Source of the DNA: Rhizobium viscosum
GTDB lineage: Bacteria > Pseudomonadota > Alphaproteobacteria > Rhizobiales > Rhizobiaceae
DNA length: 64,000 bases
Reading direction: 5' to 3'
Assembly (NCBI RefSeq): GCF_014873945.1
Contig: NZ_JADBEC010000003.1
Coordinates: 1-64,000, forward strand
Shown: in pieces, positions 25,735-33,856 of the stretch
Numbering within the stretch: the stretch's first letter is position 1
Layout of the letters: every line of letters starts with the position of its first letter
Program-made: the position numbers and the translations under genes
The notes under the pieces: model-generated
What the model saw: the letters and a program-made list of their open reading frames with translations, nothing else
The model's database searches: none
What the model was told of the DNA's origin: nothing

Positions 25735-25989
25735 ATGCCAGATTGGACTACACCCTTGCATATCCGGCTTCCCGGCCAGGAGAGCCTTATTACCGTGCGT
25801 GGAACGGGCCATGCGGCGGCGCTTCTTGCCGAAAAATGGCCCGTCACCCACGGTCTGGCCTTCGAACACGCGCTGGCGTCCTTCGCGGCCGTCCTGGAGG
25901 GCCATATTCTGCCCGACGAGGCGCGGGAAGCCTTCATCGATGCGGCGGATGCCGCCGGTGTCCGTTGGTCCAGCGACGATGGCGCCTGA
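25735..25989 (+). CDS. DUF982 family protein
   Basis: An 84-residue DUF982 protein, a small family almost restricted to rhizobia. Marks: an N-terminal beta segment (PLHIRLPGQESLITVRGT), A-A-x-L-L-A-E-K-W-P-V-x-H-G, and the helix D-E-A-R-E-A-F-I-D-A-A-D-A-A-G-V. The function is unknown. The EcfG-type promoter just upstream suggests stress induction. The following 230 bases up to the dehalogenase gene hold no supported feature. Confidence 0.82.
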   Translation: MPDWTTPLHIRLPGQESLITVRGTGHAAALLAEKWPVTHGLAFEHALASFAAVLEGHILPDEAREAFIDAADAAGVRWSSDDGA

Positions 25990-26220
25990 TATTGCGATCA
26001 TGGGGTGGTTCCGGTAAGGCGCGAAATGACACCCTAAGCGACAATGCGACTTTCACGTCACACAACAGCCTTGCAGATGGCAAAGTGCGACCCGTTCCGA
26101 AAATTCGGGTTCGAGTGCGCTATGGCCCAAGATGATCGCATTGCCGACGTTCCCGGGCCATTTTCCGCCCCGATGATATCGGCGGCCACCTACAATGCGA
26201 TGGCCGCATCCTGACGTGCT

Positions 26221-27084
26221 TCAACGTGGCTTATGACGGTCCGCCCATGCGGCGATGGCCTTGCCGATGATCTCCGGCTGATCTTCCGGGCAGATGTGCG
26301 CAGCCGGTCCGCATGCCCTTACCTCTAGGCTGGAGATGTTCTCCTGCGCCCAACGTGACATTTCCGGTCCGATCATGAGGGTGCCATCCGGGTCGTCGAA
26401 GGTCAGCAGCAGTTTGGGGGTTTCCGGCGAATTCGCCAGCCAGGCGTCGTAGGCTTCGATGCGTCTCACCGTATCGATGGGTTCGCCCTCTATCGGCATT
26501 TCTCTCGGCCAGGCGAGCAGGGGACGCCTGCTTTCTCGAGTGGGATAAGGCTGCCGGTAGATATCGTGAACCTCGGCGCTCAGGCCGGACTGGATGGTAA
26601 CCGTGAGCGCCTGCTCGATAAAGAAGTTCTCATCTAGAACCTTGGCTTCGCCCATGCCGGCCGCGCGGATCGTCTCGTATCGGAGCCGATGCAGGCCGGG
26701 AAAATCATTCCAAGTCATCGGCCGCAGGATCGTCTCCATGAGGACTATGCCCCGGACTCGGCCCGGACGTCGAGTTGCCCAGTCCATGGCGAGCGCGCCG
26801 CCCCAATCGTGGCCGATGAGGATCACTTGGTCGAGCGCCAACTTTTCGAACCAGGCGTCGAGATACTCGGCATGATCGGAGAAGCGGTAGGCGATGTCCG
26901 GCTTTCCGGACTGACCCATGCCAATGAGGTCAGGAGCGAGGCTGCGGGCAGGCGAGCCGACATGCGGAATGACGTTTCGCCAGACATAGGACGACGTCGG
27001 ATTGCCGTGTAGGAACACGAATGGGGTTCCGGTCCCGGAGTCGCGATAGAACATCGTGGAATTGAGAACTTGCAGTGAAGGCAT
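26221..27084 (-). CDS. haloalkane dehalogenase (alpha/beta hydrolase, HLD-II type)
   Basis: A 287-residue alpha/beta hydrolase. The oxyanion segment is FLHGNPTSSYVWRN (Asn28). The nucleophile elbow is G-H-D-W-G-G with Asp93 and the halide-binding Trp94. A Glu near residue 117 (VLMETI) is in the HLD-II catalytic-acid position, and His in A-A-H-I-C-P-E-D-Q-P completes the triad. The reaction would be hydrolysis of haloalkanes to alcohol plus halide; the natural substrate is unknown. It is divergent from a MarR gene and shares a 13-bp inverted repeat with it. The pair looks like a self-contained, possibly acquired, module. Confidence 0.85.
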   Translation of the reverse strand: MPSLQVLNSTMFYRDSGTGTPFVFLHGNPTSSYVWRNVIPHVGSPARSLAPDLIGMGQSGKPDIAYRFSDHAEYLDAWFEKLALDQVILIGHDWGGALAMDWATRRPGRVRGIVLMETILRPMTWNDFPGLHRLRYETIRAAGMGEAKVLDENFFIEQALTVTIQSGLSAEVHDIYRQPYPTRESRRPLLAWPREMPIEGEPIDTVRRIEAYDAWLANSPETPKLLLTFDDPDGTLMIGPEMSRWAQENISSLEVRACGPAAHICPEDQPEIIGKAIAAWADRHKPR

Positions 27085-27113
27085 GGCTTTATTCCTTGAG
27101 TCGGATTTAGTAA

Positions 27114-27148
27114 GGTGCCTGTCTATCTGAATCAAATAGACAGGCACC
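27114..27148. promoter_or_regulatory. 13-bp inverted repeat, probable MarR operator
   Basis: GGTGCCTGTCTAT (27114-27126), 9-base spacer, ATAGACAGGCACC (27136-27148). Perfect arms placed 30 bases from the dehalogenase start and 8 bases from the marR-like start. This is the expected location for an operator that represses both divergent genes. Confidence 0.8.
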
Positions 27149-27155
27149 TGTCAAT

Positions 27156-27644
27156 ATGCCCATAGACTCTGTTCCCGCTCCGTATTCGCTCGGCGTCCTG
27201 CTGAGGCTTGCTCACCAGCATTTTTCGTCAGCAGTCGACGAGGCGCTGGACCAATCGGGTTTCGGCGACATCCGCCCACATCACGCGAATGTCTTCAGCT
27301 TCGTGCCGCCCGAAGGGATTCAGGTGTCCGAACTGACGGTGAAGGCGGGCGTGCGCAAGCAATCGATGGCGCAGGCTGTGGAGGAGTTGGAGAAACTAGG
27401 CTATGTCGAGCGGCGGCCGCATCCAACCGACAAGCGAGCACGCCTGGTTTTCCTTACGGAACGCGGAAAGCAGATACGTCCGCTCGCGATGGCCACCGGC
27501 AAGCGCGTCGAAGAACTGTGGTCGCAGCTCCTTGGCGAAAGGGACCTGGAGGTGTTGCGTTCTGCTCTGCAAGCACTTCTCGGCAAGCTGCAGGGTAGGG
27601 GCGATGGTGTCCCAGGACTGATGACTAGGACTGAGCGGTCCTGA
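27156..27644 (+). CDS. MarR family transcriptional regulator
   Basis: A 162-residue MarR protein: the helix pair I-Q-V-S-E-L-T-V-K-A-G-V-R-K-Q-S-M-A-Q-A-V-E-E-L-E-K-L-G-Y-V-E-R-R-P-H-P-T-D-K-R-A-R-L-V-F is the recognition helix and wing with the conserved D-x-R. It probably represses the divergent haloalkane dehalogenase gene and itself at the 27114-27148 palindrome, with release by a ligand. Its 3' end runs into the remnant gene at 27723-27818. Confidence 0.9.
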   Translation: MPIDSVPAPYSLGVLLRLAHQHFSSAVDEALDQSGFGDIRPHHANVFSFVPPEGIQVSELTVKAGVRKQSMAQAVEELEKLGYVERRPHPTDKRARLVFLTERGKQIRPLAMATGKRVEELWSQLLGERDLEVLRSALQALLGKLQGRGDGVPGLMTRTERS

Positions 27645-27722
27645 GTGATGCGCTTGAGCCGATTTATTATCCGACACGAAGTCCGATCGCCTGGGCAGGG
27701 CATTGTGGGAACGGAGCAGAAG

Positions 27723-27818
27723 AGTCCGCAGGATGATTTCGCCGCCGCGCGCGTCTTCGGCGGAAAAGATACTCGCTTCGATGCTCCCGTCGACGGATCC
27801 GGATTTTTTCTCTGTCAT
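27723..27818 (-). pseudogene. N-terminal fragment of a small AEDARGGEI-type membrane protein
   Basis: From ATG 27818 the minus strand encodes MTEKKSGS followed by I-F-S-A-E-D-A-R-G-G-E-I-I-L-R-T (32 residues in all). This is, from memory, the conserved beginning of small rhizobial membrane proteins, which continue with R-R-I-I-F-I-G-G-L-type membrane helix. Here the frame instead runs into unrelated, hydrophilic sequence over the end of the MarR gene. The membrane helix is missing, so the gene is probably truncated by the arrival of the dehalogenase/MarR segment. Confidence 0.45.
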
Positions 27819-28005
27819 GGTCACGCCTTTCCTTCCCCGACGGTTGCCGAACATCCGGCGCTGCCACAGGTTCCCGTTTGCGGACGGGCCGGTGTTACGG
27901 CACCGATTGACTTGTTCCCGCGAAGGACTAAGTTTTGAAGGATCGCAACCGCCATCCGCGTCAATATCGGTGGAAGGTGGGAGTGGCTGGGCGACCTTTA
28001 GGAGG

Positions 28006-28407
28006 ATGAGGTTTGCCGTGGATTACCGTGCTGTTTTGCTGATCTGTACATCCGTGGTTGCCCTTTGTCCTGGCAGCGCCGAGGCGCAGGAGGGCGATGC
28101 GACGGCGGGTGCCGTTGTTTTCAAGAAATGCGCGACCTGTCATGTCGTCGATTCCGATACGAACAAGGTCGGCCCATCCTTGAACAAGTTGTTCGGCCGA
28201 ACGGCCGGAACGCATCCCAATTTCGCCTATTCGACCGGTATGAAGGCGGCCGGCGAGGGTGGTCTCGTCTGGGACGAGGCGACGCTGCGCGACTACCTGC
28301 ACAATCCGAAAGGGAAGGTGAAGGGCACGAAAATGGCCTTCGTCGGCGTCAAGGACGACCAGGAGATCACCAATCTCATCGCTTACCTCAAGCAATATTC
28401 CCAGTGA
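28006..28407 (+). CDS. periplasmic class I cytochrome c
   Basis: A 133-residue protein with a signal peptide ending AEA (residues about 1-27) and a single haem site C-A-T-C-H (residues 42-46). The distal Met ligand is probably in GTKMAFVG near residue 110. It is the cytochrome c2/c550 type. The ATG at 28006 has AGGAGG with no spacing, whereas the GTG at 28018 has GAGG 6 bases upstream, so the true start may be 28018. It lies 143 bases ahead of a cox operon whose subunit II lacks a haem domain, and it is a plausible electron donor to that oxidase. Confidence 0.88.
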   Translation: MRFAVDYRAVLLICTSVVALCPGSAEAQEGDATAGAVVFKKCATCHVVDSDTNKVGPSLNKLFGRTAGTHPNFAYSTGMKAAGEGGLVWDEATLRDYLHNPKGKVKGTKMAFVGVKDDQEITNLIAYLKQYSQ

Positions 28408-28550
28408 CGGATCATACTCCAAATGCCGGGTAGTGGCCGATGGCACATGCCTAAATTGCCGTAATTGCAGATATTTTCCAGTTATGCGATAGTAAATACG
28501 GACTTTTGCGGAATACGGTTTCACGGTCGACTGCTCAGGGAGGAGCGGAA

Positions 28551-29369
28551 ATGGCTGTCGTGCTGATCCTCGTCCTTGTTGTCGTTGGCTCCGTGCTGTT
28601 TCATGTGCTGAGCCCGTGGTGGTGGACGCCGATCGCGTCCAACTGGAGCTATATCGACAGCACGCTCGTCATCACCTTCTGGATCACCGGCGTCGTCTTC
28701 GTGGCGGTGATTTCCTTCATGGCCTATTGCGTGTTCCGCTTCCGGCACAAGCCGGGCAACCGGGCGCATTACGAGCCCGAGAACCGCAGGCTGGAAGTGT
28801 TGCTCGCCTCGGGAACGGCGGTCGGCGTCGCCGCCATGCTGGCCCCCGGCCTCATCGTGTGGAACCAGTTCATCACAGTGCCTGCCGATGCCGCATCGGT
28901 GGAGGTCGTCAGCCAGCAATGGCTGTGGAGCTTCCGCCTGCCGGGCGCCGACGGAAAGCTCGGCCGCGCGGAGACGCGCGACGTTACCCCCGAGAACCCG
29001 CTCGGCCTCGACAAGAACGACGCAAACGGCCTCGACGACGTCATCATCGAGGGCGGCGAGTTGCATCTGCCTATCGGCAAGCCCGTGCACATATTGCTGC
29101 GCTCCGTTGACGTTCTCCACGATTTCTACGTGCCGGAATTCCGCGCCAAGATGGACATGATCCCCGGCATGGTCACCTATTTCTGGTTCACGCCGACCCG
29201 GACGGGAAGCTTCGAGATCCTCTGTGCGGAACTCTGCGGCGTCGGCCATCCGCAAATGCGCGGTACAGTCGTGGTTGAAGAGGCGGCGGACTATCAGGCC
29301 TGGCTCGATCAGCAGCAGACATTCACCCAGCTCACGGCATCATCGGAAGAGCCGCCGCCGGCAAACTGA
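28551..29369 (+). CDS. coxM: cytochrome c oxidase subunit II (CoxM/CtaC type)
   Basis: A 272-residue subunit II with AGGAG before the ATG. Two membrane helices (about residues 1-22 and 40-65) precede the periplasmic cupredoxin domain. The CuA ligands are complete: His in V-L-H-D-F-Y-V-P-E and C-A-E-L-C-G-V-G-H-P-Q-M. The aromatic Q-W-L-W-S-F segment for electron entry from cytochrome c is present. No C-terminal haem-c domain (no CxxCH). Gene order II-I-III-III matches coxMNOP of Bradyrhizobium rather than the main ctaCDE cluster, hence the tentative symbol. Confidence 0.88.
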   Translation: MAVVLILVLVVVGSVLFHVLSPWWWTPIASNWSYIDSTLVITFWITGVVFVAVISFMAYCVFRFRHKPGNRAHYEPENRRLEVLLASGTAVGVAAMLAPGLIVWNQFITVPADAASVEVVSQQWLWSFRLPGADGKLGRAETRDVTPENPLGLDKNDANGLDDVIIEGGELHLPIGKPVHILLRSVDVLHDFYVPEFRAKMDMIPGMVTYFWFTPTRTGSFEILCAELCGVGHPQMRGTVVVEEAADYQAWLDQQQTFTQLTASSEEPPPAN

Positions 29370-29435
29370 ACCGGCGAAACAGAAGGCTTGCCGGTTGGTG
29401 AACCGGCGGATCGGGAAGGAAAGGGAAGAGAGATC

Positions 29436-31205
29436 ATGGTCGAGATTCCATCCGGCAGCATCCCCTCCGCCGAAGTCGAGGATGTCGAGCTCTATCATCC
29501 AAAAAGCTGGTGGACGAAATATGTGTTCAGCCAGGATGCCAAGATCATCGCCGTGCAATATTCGGTCACCGCGATCTCGATCGGCATGGTGGCACTGGTG
29601 CTCTCCTGGCTGATGCGGCTGCAGCTCGCCTTTCCCGGCTATTTCGCCTTCATCGACGCCGATCACTATTACCAGTTCATCACCATGCACGGCATGATCA
29701 TGGTGATCTATCTCCTGACCGCGCTTTTTCTCGGCGGTTTCGGCAATTACCTCATTCCGCTGATGGTCGGCGCGCGCGACATGGTTTTCCCCTACGCGAA
29801 CATGCTGAGCTACTGGATCTATCTTGTCGCGGTGCTGATCCTGGTCGCTGGCTTTTTCGTCCCCGGCGGCCCGACAGGGGCCGGCTGGACGCTTTATCCG
29901 CCGCAGGCGGTTCTGTCAGGCACGCCCGGCGGCAAGGACTGGGGCATCCTGCTGATGCTCACCTCGCTGATCGTCTTCATCATCGGCTTCACCATGGGCG
30001 GCCTGAACTATGTGGTGACCGTGCTGCAGGGACGCACGCGCGGCATGACGCTGATGCGCATGCCGCTCACCGTCTGGGGCATTTTCACCGCGACCGTGAT
30101 GGCGCTGCTCGCCTTTCCGGCCCTTTTTGTCGCCTGCGTGATGATGATGTTCGACCGCCTGCTCGGCACCAGCTTCTTCATGCCTGCCATCATTGAAATG
30201 GGCACGCAGCTGCAGCATGGCGGCGGCAGCCCGATCCTGTTCCAGCACCTGTTCTGGTTCTTCGGGCATCCGGAGGTCTATATCGTGGCACTGCCTGCTT
30301 TCGGCATCGTTTCGGACCTGATCAGCACACATGCGCGCAAGAACATCTTCGGCTATCGGATGATGGTCTGGGCAATCGTGATCATCGGGGGCTTAAGCTT
30401 CGTCGTCTGGGCGCACCACATGTATGTCAGCGGCATGAACCCGGCCTTCGGCTTCTTCTTCGCCACCACGACGCTGATCATCGCCGTCCCGACGGCGATC
30501 AAGGTCTATAACTGGGTGCTGACGCTGTGGCGCGGCGACATCCACCTGACGCTGCCGATGCTCTTTGCGCTCGCTTTCATCGTCACCTTCGTCAATGGCG
30601 GCCTGACCGGCCTGTTCCTCGGCAATGTCGTCGTCGACGTGCCGCTGTCGGATACGATGTTCGTCGTCGCGCATTTCCACATGGTCATGGGTGTCGCGCC
30701 GATCCTCGTCATCTTCGGGGCGATCTACCACTGGTATCCGAAGGTGACGGGACGCATGCTGAACGATGTGCTCGGCCATATCCACTTCTGGATCACCTTC
30801 CTCGGCACCTATGCGATCTTCTTTCCGATGCATTATCTCGGCCTGCTCGGCGTGCCGCGCCGCTATTTCGAGATGGGAGAGACGGCCTTCGTTCCGCCTT
30901 CGGCCCATACGCTGAACATTTTCATCACCGTCATGGCGCTGATCGTCGGGGCGGCACAAATCATCTTCCTGTTCAACCTGGTCTGGAGCCTTTTCCGGGG
31001 CAGGGAGGCGGGCGGCAATCCATGGCGGGCGACGACGCTCGAATGGCAGACGCCGCAGACGCCGCCGGCGCACGGCAACTGGGGCAAGGATCTGCCTGTC
31101 GTCTACCGCTGGGCCTATGATTACAGCGTGCCGGGAGCGGCCGAGGATTTCATTCCGCAGAATGTGCCGGCAAGCGGCGGCGTCACACGGGAGGTTCCGG
31201 CATGA
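29436..31205 (+). CDS. coxN: cytochrome c oxidase subunit I (CoxN/CtaD type)
   Basis: A 589-residue haem-copper oxidase subunit I. Present are the haem a/a3 and CuB residues (M-H-G-M in helix II, G-H-P-E-V-Y with the cross-linked His-Tyr pair, H-H in VWAHHMYVSGM, and HFHMVMG in helix X) and the D-channel residues (G-A-R-D-M-V-F-P-Y-A-N). G-H-P-E-V-Y with Glu makes it an A1-type proton pump. VWAHHMYVSGM differs from the usual HHMFTVGM, as in alternative oxidases. It reduces O2 to water at the inner membrane. Its stop overlaps the next start by 4 bases. Confidence 0.92.
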   Translation: MVEIPSGSIPSAEVEDVELYHPKSWWTKYVFSQDAKIIAVQYSVTAISIGMVALVLSWLMRLQLAFPGYFAFIDADHYYQFITMHGMIMVIYLLTALFLGGFGNYLIPLMVGARDMVFPYANMLSYWIYLVAVLILVAGFFVPGGPTGAGWTLYPPQAVLSGTPGGKDWGILLMLTSLIVFIIGFTMGGLNYVVTVLQGRTRGMTLMRMPLTVWGIFTATVMALLAFPALFVACVMMMFDRLLGTSFFMPAIIEMGTQLQHGGGSPILFQHLFWFFGHPEVYIVALPAFGIVSDLISTHARKNIFGYRMMVWAIVIIGGLSFVVWAHHMYVSGMNPAFGFFFATTTLIIAVPTAIKVYNWVLTLWRGDIHLTLPMLFALAFIVTFVNGGLTGLFLGNVVVDVPLSDTMFVVAHFHMVMGVAPILVIFGAIYHWYPKVTGRMLNDVLGHIHFWITFLGTYAIFFPMHYLGLLGVPRRYFEMGETAFVPPSAHTLNIFITVMALIVGAAQIIFLFNLVWSLFRGREAGGNPWRATTLEWQTPQTPPAHGNWGKDLPVVYRWAYDYSVPGAAEDFIPQNVPASGGVTREVPA

Positions 31206-31921
31206 ATGTCATGCTGCTCTTCCTCGCCGCGGTCGGCGCCGTCATGATCTGGTGGCTGGCCGGGCAGCGGCTGACCTCGAAGCCGTGGCTCGAAACCGGG
31301 TCGGTGCAACTGCCGGCCCATGACGACGCCGAGCGGCAGCGGTCACAGGTGCCGGCGGTCAAGATCGGCCTCTTCGTGTTTCTCGGCGTCGTCGGAGCGA
31401 TCTTCAGCCTTGCCGTCAGCGCCTATTTCATGCGCATGGCCTCGGCCGACTGGTGGGGGATGCCAATTCCGCGCCTGCTCTGGGTGAACACCGCAGCACT
31501 CGCGCTTAGCAGTGCTGCGCTGCAATGGGCCAAACGCGAAGCGCGGCACAGCCGCATGGAAAGCCTGCGGCCGGCACTTGTGACAGGACTTACGCTCTCG
31601 GTCTTCTTTCTCGTTGGGCAGATCCAGGCATGGCGGGAGCTGACCGCAGCCGGCTATGTGCTTGCCGACAATCCCGCCAACAGCTTCTTCTACATGCTGA
31701 CCGGCCTGCATGGCTTGCATATTCTGGGCGGGCTTGCCGTGCTCGCGCACACGACGGTCAGGGCATTTTCAGCCGACGTTCAACCCGAGAGGTTGCGGCT
31801 CAGCGTCGACCTTTCGGCCATCTATTCGCATTTCATGCTCGCCGTCTGGCTTCTGCTCTTTGCACTCTTTGCCGGCTGGGCGAATGATTTCGTCGATCTC
31901 TGCCGCACATTACTGAACTAG
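31202..31921 (+). CDS. coxO: cytochrome c oxidase subunit III-like protein (CoxO type)
   Basis: A 239-residue subunit III-like protein with about seven hydrophobic helices. It is divergent: the block GLHGLHILGGLAVL and the C-terminal SHFMLAVWLLLFALF correspond to the G-x-H-G-x-H-V and W-H-F-V-D-x-V-W motifs of canonical subunit III. It overlaps the subunit I gene by 4 bases and is followed 11 bases later by a more canonical subunit III, so the operon encodes two different subunit III proteins. Confidence 0.85.
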   Translation: MNVMLLFLAAVGAVMIWWLAGQRLTSKPWLETGSVQLPAHDDAERQRSQVPAVKIGLFVFLGVVGAIFSLAVSAYFMRMASADWWGMPIPRLLWVNTAALALSSAALQWAKREARHSRMESLRPALVTGLTLSVFFLVGQIQAWRELTAAGYVLADNPANSFFYMLTGLHGLHILGGLAVLAHTTVRAFSADVQPERLRLSVDLSAIYSHFMLAVWLLLFALFAGWANDFVDLCRTLLN

Positions 31922-31932
31922 GAGATTTGCAG

Positions 31933-32652
31933 ATGGCACATCCTGTCCAGACACATGGCGAGCCCGGTCTCAGGCTGGCAGGTCTTCGCGGTGTCGCGGC
32001 CGATTTCAGTTCGGATCAGCGCGCCTTCAAGACCGCCTCCTGGGGCAAGGCGATGATGTGGATCTTTCTGCTCAGCGACACGTTCGTCTTTGGCTGTTTC
32101 CTGATCGCCTATATGACCGCCCGCATGTCGACGCCGGTCCCCTGGCCCAATCCGAGCGAGGTCTTCGCGCTCCATATCGGCGGCCAGGACGTTCCGCTGA
32201 TCCTCATCGCGATCATGACCTTCGTGTTGATCTCCAGCAGCGGCACCATGGCGATGGCGGTCAATTTCGGCTATCGCCGCGAACGCCGCATGACAGCTGT
32301 ACTGATGCTGCTGACGGCACTTCTCGGGGCAACCTTCGTCGGCATGCAGGCCTTCGAATGGACGAAACTGATCACCGAGGGCGTGCGACCATGGGAAAAT
32401 CCGTGGGGTGCTGCGCAGTTCGGCTCGACCTTCTTCATGATAACGGGCTTTCACGGCACGCATGTCACCATTGGCGTCATTTTCCTCCTCATTATCGCCC
32501 GCAAGGTCTGGCGAGGCGATTTCGATGTGGAACGGCGCGGCTTCTTCACCAGCCGGAAAGGCCGCTACGAGGCCGTCGAGATCATGGGCCTCTACTGGCA
32601 CTTCGTCGACCTGGTCTGGGTCTTCATCTTCGCGTTTTTTTATCTGTGGTGA
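31933..32652 (+). CDS. coxP: cytochrome c oxidase subunit III (CoxP type)
   Basis: A 239-residue subunit III with canonical motifs: M-Q-A-F-E-W-T-K-L, G-F-H-G-T-H-V-T-I-G and Y-W-H-F-V-D-L-V-W-V-F-I-F. AGGAG lies 8 bases before the ATG at 31933. It stabilises proton uptake and turnover of subunit I. It is followed 7 bases later by a small subunit IV-like gene, all in one operon. Confidence 0.9.
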   Translation: MAHPVQTHGEPGLRLAGLRGVAADFSSDQRAFKTASWGKAMMWIFLLSDTFVFGCFLIAYMTARMSTPVPWPNPSEVFALHIGGQDVPLILIAIMTFVLISSSGTMAMAVNFGYRRERRMTAVLMLLTALLGATFVGMQAFEWTKLITEGVRPWENPWGAAQFGSTFFMITGFHGTHVTIGVIFLLIIARKVWRGDFDVERRGFFTSRKGRYEAVEIMGLYWHFVDLVWVFIFAFFYLW

Positions 32653-32659
32653 GGTCGTC

Positions 32660-33022
32660 ATGAGCGAGACAACGGCACATGCGCAAGGCCCGACGGTACA
32701 GGCACAGGAACACGGACAGCAGCACCCGATCCGGCTCTATCTGCTGGTCTGGGGACTGCTCTTCGTGCTCAGCGCCTTTTCCTACATGGTCGATTATCTC
32801 GGCATCCAGGGTTATCTCAGGTGGACGCTGATCCTGCTGTTCATGATGTTGAAAGCCGGCCTGATCGTCGCCGTCTTCATGCACATGGCCTGGGAACGGC
32901 TGGCGTTGGTCTATGCCATCCTGCTGCCGCCGCTGCTGGTGCTGGTTTTCGTTGCACTCATGGTCTCGGAAGCGGACTATACGATCTTCACCCGGCTCGC
33001 CTTTTTTGGCGCCGCGCCATAG
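32660..33022 (+). CDS. cytochrome c oxidase subunit IV-like protein
   Basis: A 120-residue protein with three membrane helices (about residues 23-45, 53-73 and 85-107). The pattern H-P-I-R-L-Y-L-L-V-W-G-L-L-F-x-L-S-A-F-S-Y and M-M-L-K-A-G-L-I-V-A-V-F-M-H-M places it in the COX4_pro/CyoD-like family of bacterial subunit IV. It closes the oxidase operon. The open frame upstream overlapping subunit III is not used, since ATG 32660 is preceded by GAGG. Confidence 0.88.
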   Translation: MSETTAHAQGPTVQAQEHGQQHPIRLYLLVWGLLFVLSAFSYMVDYLGIQGYLRWTLILLFMMLKAGLIVAVFMHMAWERLALVYAILLPPLLVLVFVALMVSEADYTIFTRLAFFGAAP

Positions 33023-33168
33023 AAGGGAGTGGGTCCGACCTGCTGTCCGGGGGCGGCAGCGAAATGTGTTTATTTTTCTTTTCAAGGCGACTGCCGCGTC
33101 GCCCGACGCCCTGAACCGGGCTGTGCATAGGGCCTCCCAGGAAAATTATTGCGTCCTGTATTTTGTAT

Positions 33169-33194
33169 GGAACTCTATGCCCCTTCATGCGTTT
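33169..33194 (+). promoter_or_regulatory. EcfG-type general stress promoter
   Basis: GGAAC (33169-33173), 16 bases, CGTTT (33190-33194). Perfect EcfG consensus in the 206-base gap after the cox operon, 35 bases upstream of a small gene pair starting at 33229. Confidence 0.75.
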
Positions 33195-33228
33195 GGCAGC
33201 ATCTTTACGGAGCGATCGGGAGGAGATC

Positions 33229-33465
33229 ATGCAGCCGAAGATCGGAACGGATGCGCCTGCGGACCGCTGGATTGGTGCTGTGGAGCTTGCGATCGTGCAG
33301 AAGGCCTTTGACAAGCTTTGCGCAGAGCGCGGCTGGTCACGCGACTGCGCCGAGGCGCGCGAACTTGCTCGCATAACAATCGACCTTTACCGGCAGGGTG
33401 CAGACAGCGAATACAAGCTGCACACCATGCTGTCAGGCTCCGATTTCAAGACACCGGCCCTGTGA
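33229..33465 (+). CDS. small hypothetical protein, stress-promoter linked
   Basis: A 78-residue, mostly helical soluble protein (VELAIVQKAFDKLCAERGW, ARELARITIDLYRQGADSEY). GGGAGGAGATC gives it a strong ribosome-binding site. A perfect EcfG promoter lies 35 bases upstream. It is followed 7 bases later by a second small gene in the same transcript. Not recognised, although proteins of this shape are common as hypothetical members of rhizobial general stress regulons. Confidence 0.75.
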   Translation: MQPKIGTDAPADRWIGAVELAIVQKAFDKLCAERGWSRDCAEARELARITIDLYRQGADSEYKLHTMLSGSDFKTPAL

Positions 33466-33472
33466 GGGGGCC

Positions 33473-33763
33473 ATGAGCAATGTCGTAACATTCCCGCGCC
33501 GGAACCTCAGGTCACAACGGCCATTCTATGTTGGCTCGGCAAGACAGGTGGAGGGGAGGATTGCCATTCTGGAGACGATCGCGAAGATCACCGTTCGCGA
33601 CAGCGCCTTCACGCCCTATGAACAGGCGGCCCTGCTGGCGAAGCTGAGGACCGCCATCCGGGCGGAATGCGTCGCGCACAAGCTGTCCCCGGAAGAGCAG
33701 TTCGAAACGATGCGCTATGCCGAGCGGCTTCTCGACGACATCCTCGAGAGCGTCAACCAGTGA
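33473..33763 (+). CDS. small hypothetical protein
   Basis: A 96-residue helical, charged protein, second gene of the unit starting at 33229. The N-terminus is basic (VVTFPRRNLRSQRP) and the rest forms two or three helices (AALLAKLRTAIRAECVAHKL, ERLLDDILESVNQ). GAGGGGG precedes the ATG. Function unknown; inferred to be stress-induced with its partner. Confidence 0.72.
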   Translation: MSNVVTFPRRNLRSQRPFYVGSARQVEGRIAILETIAKITVRDSAFTPYEQAALLAKLRTAIRAECVAHKLSPEEQFETMRYAERLLDDILESVNQ

Positions 33764-33856
33764 AGCAGCTGCCTTCACCTCTTCTTGTTGCCTCGAACCC
33801 TTCCTGACGCCATGCCACAATTGTGCGGCGCCATCTGCCCATGCGAATATTCGATC

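Noticed and set aside
26000..26215. Short frame A-M-A-Q-D-D-R-I-A-D-V before the dehalogenase gene
   Set aside because: About 30 codons, no ribosome-binding site and no known motif; left as intergenic.
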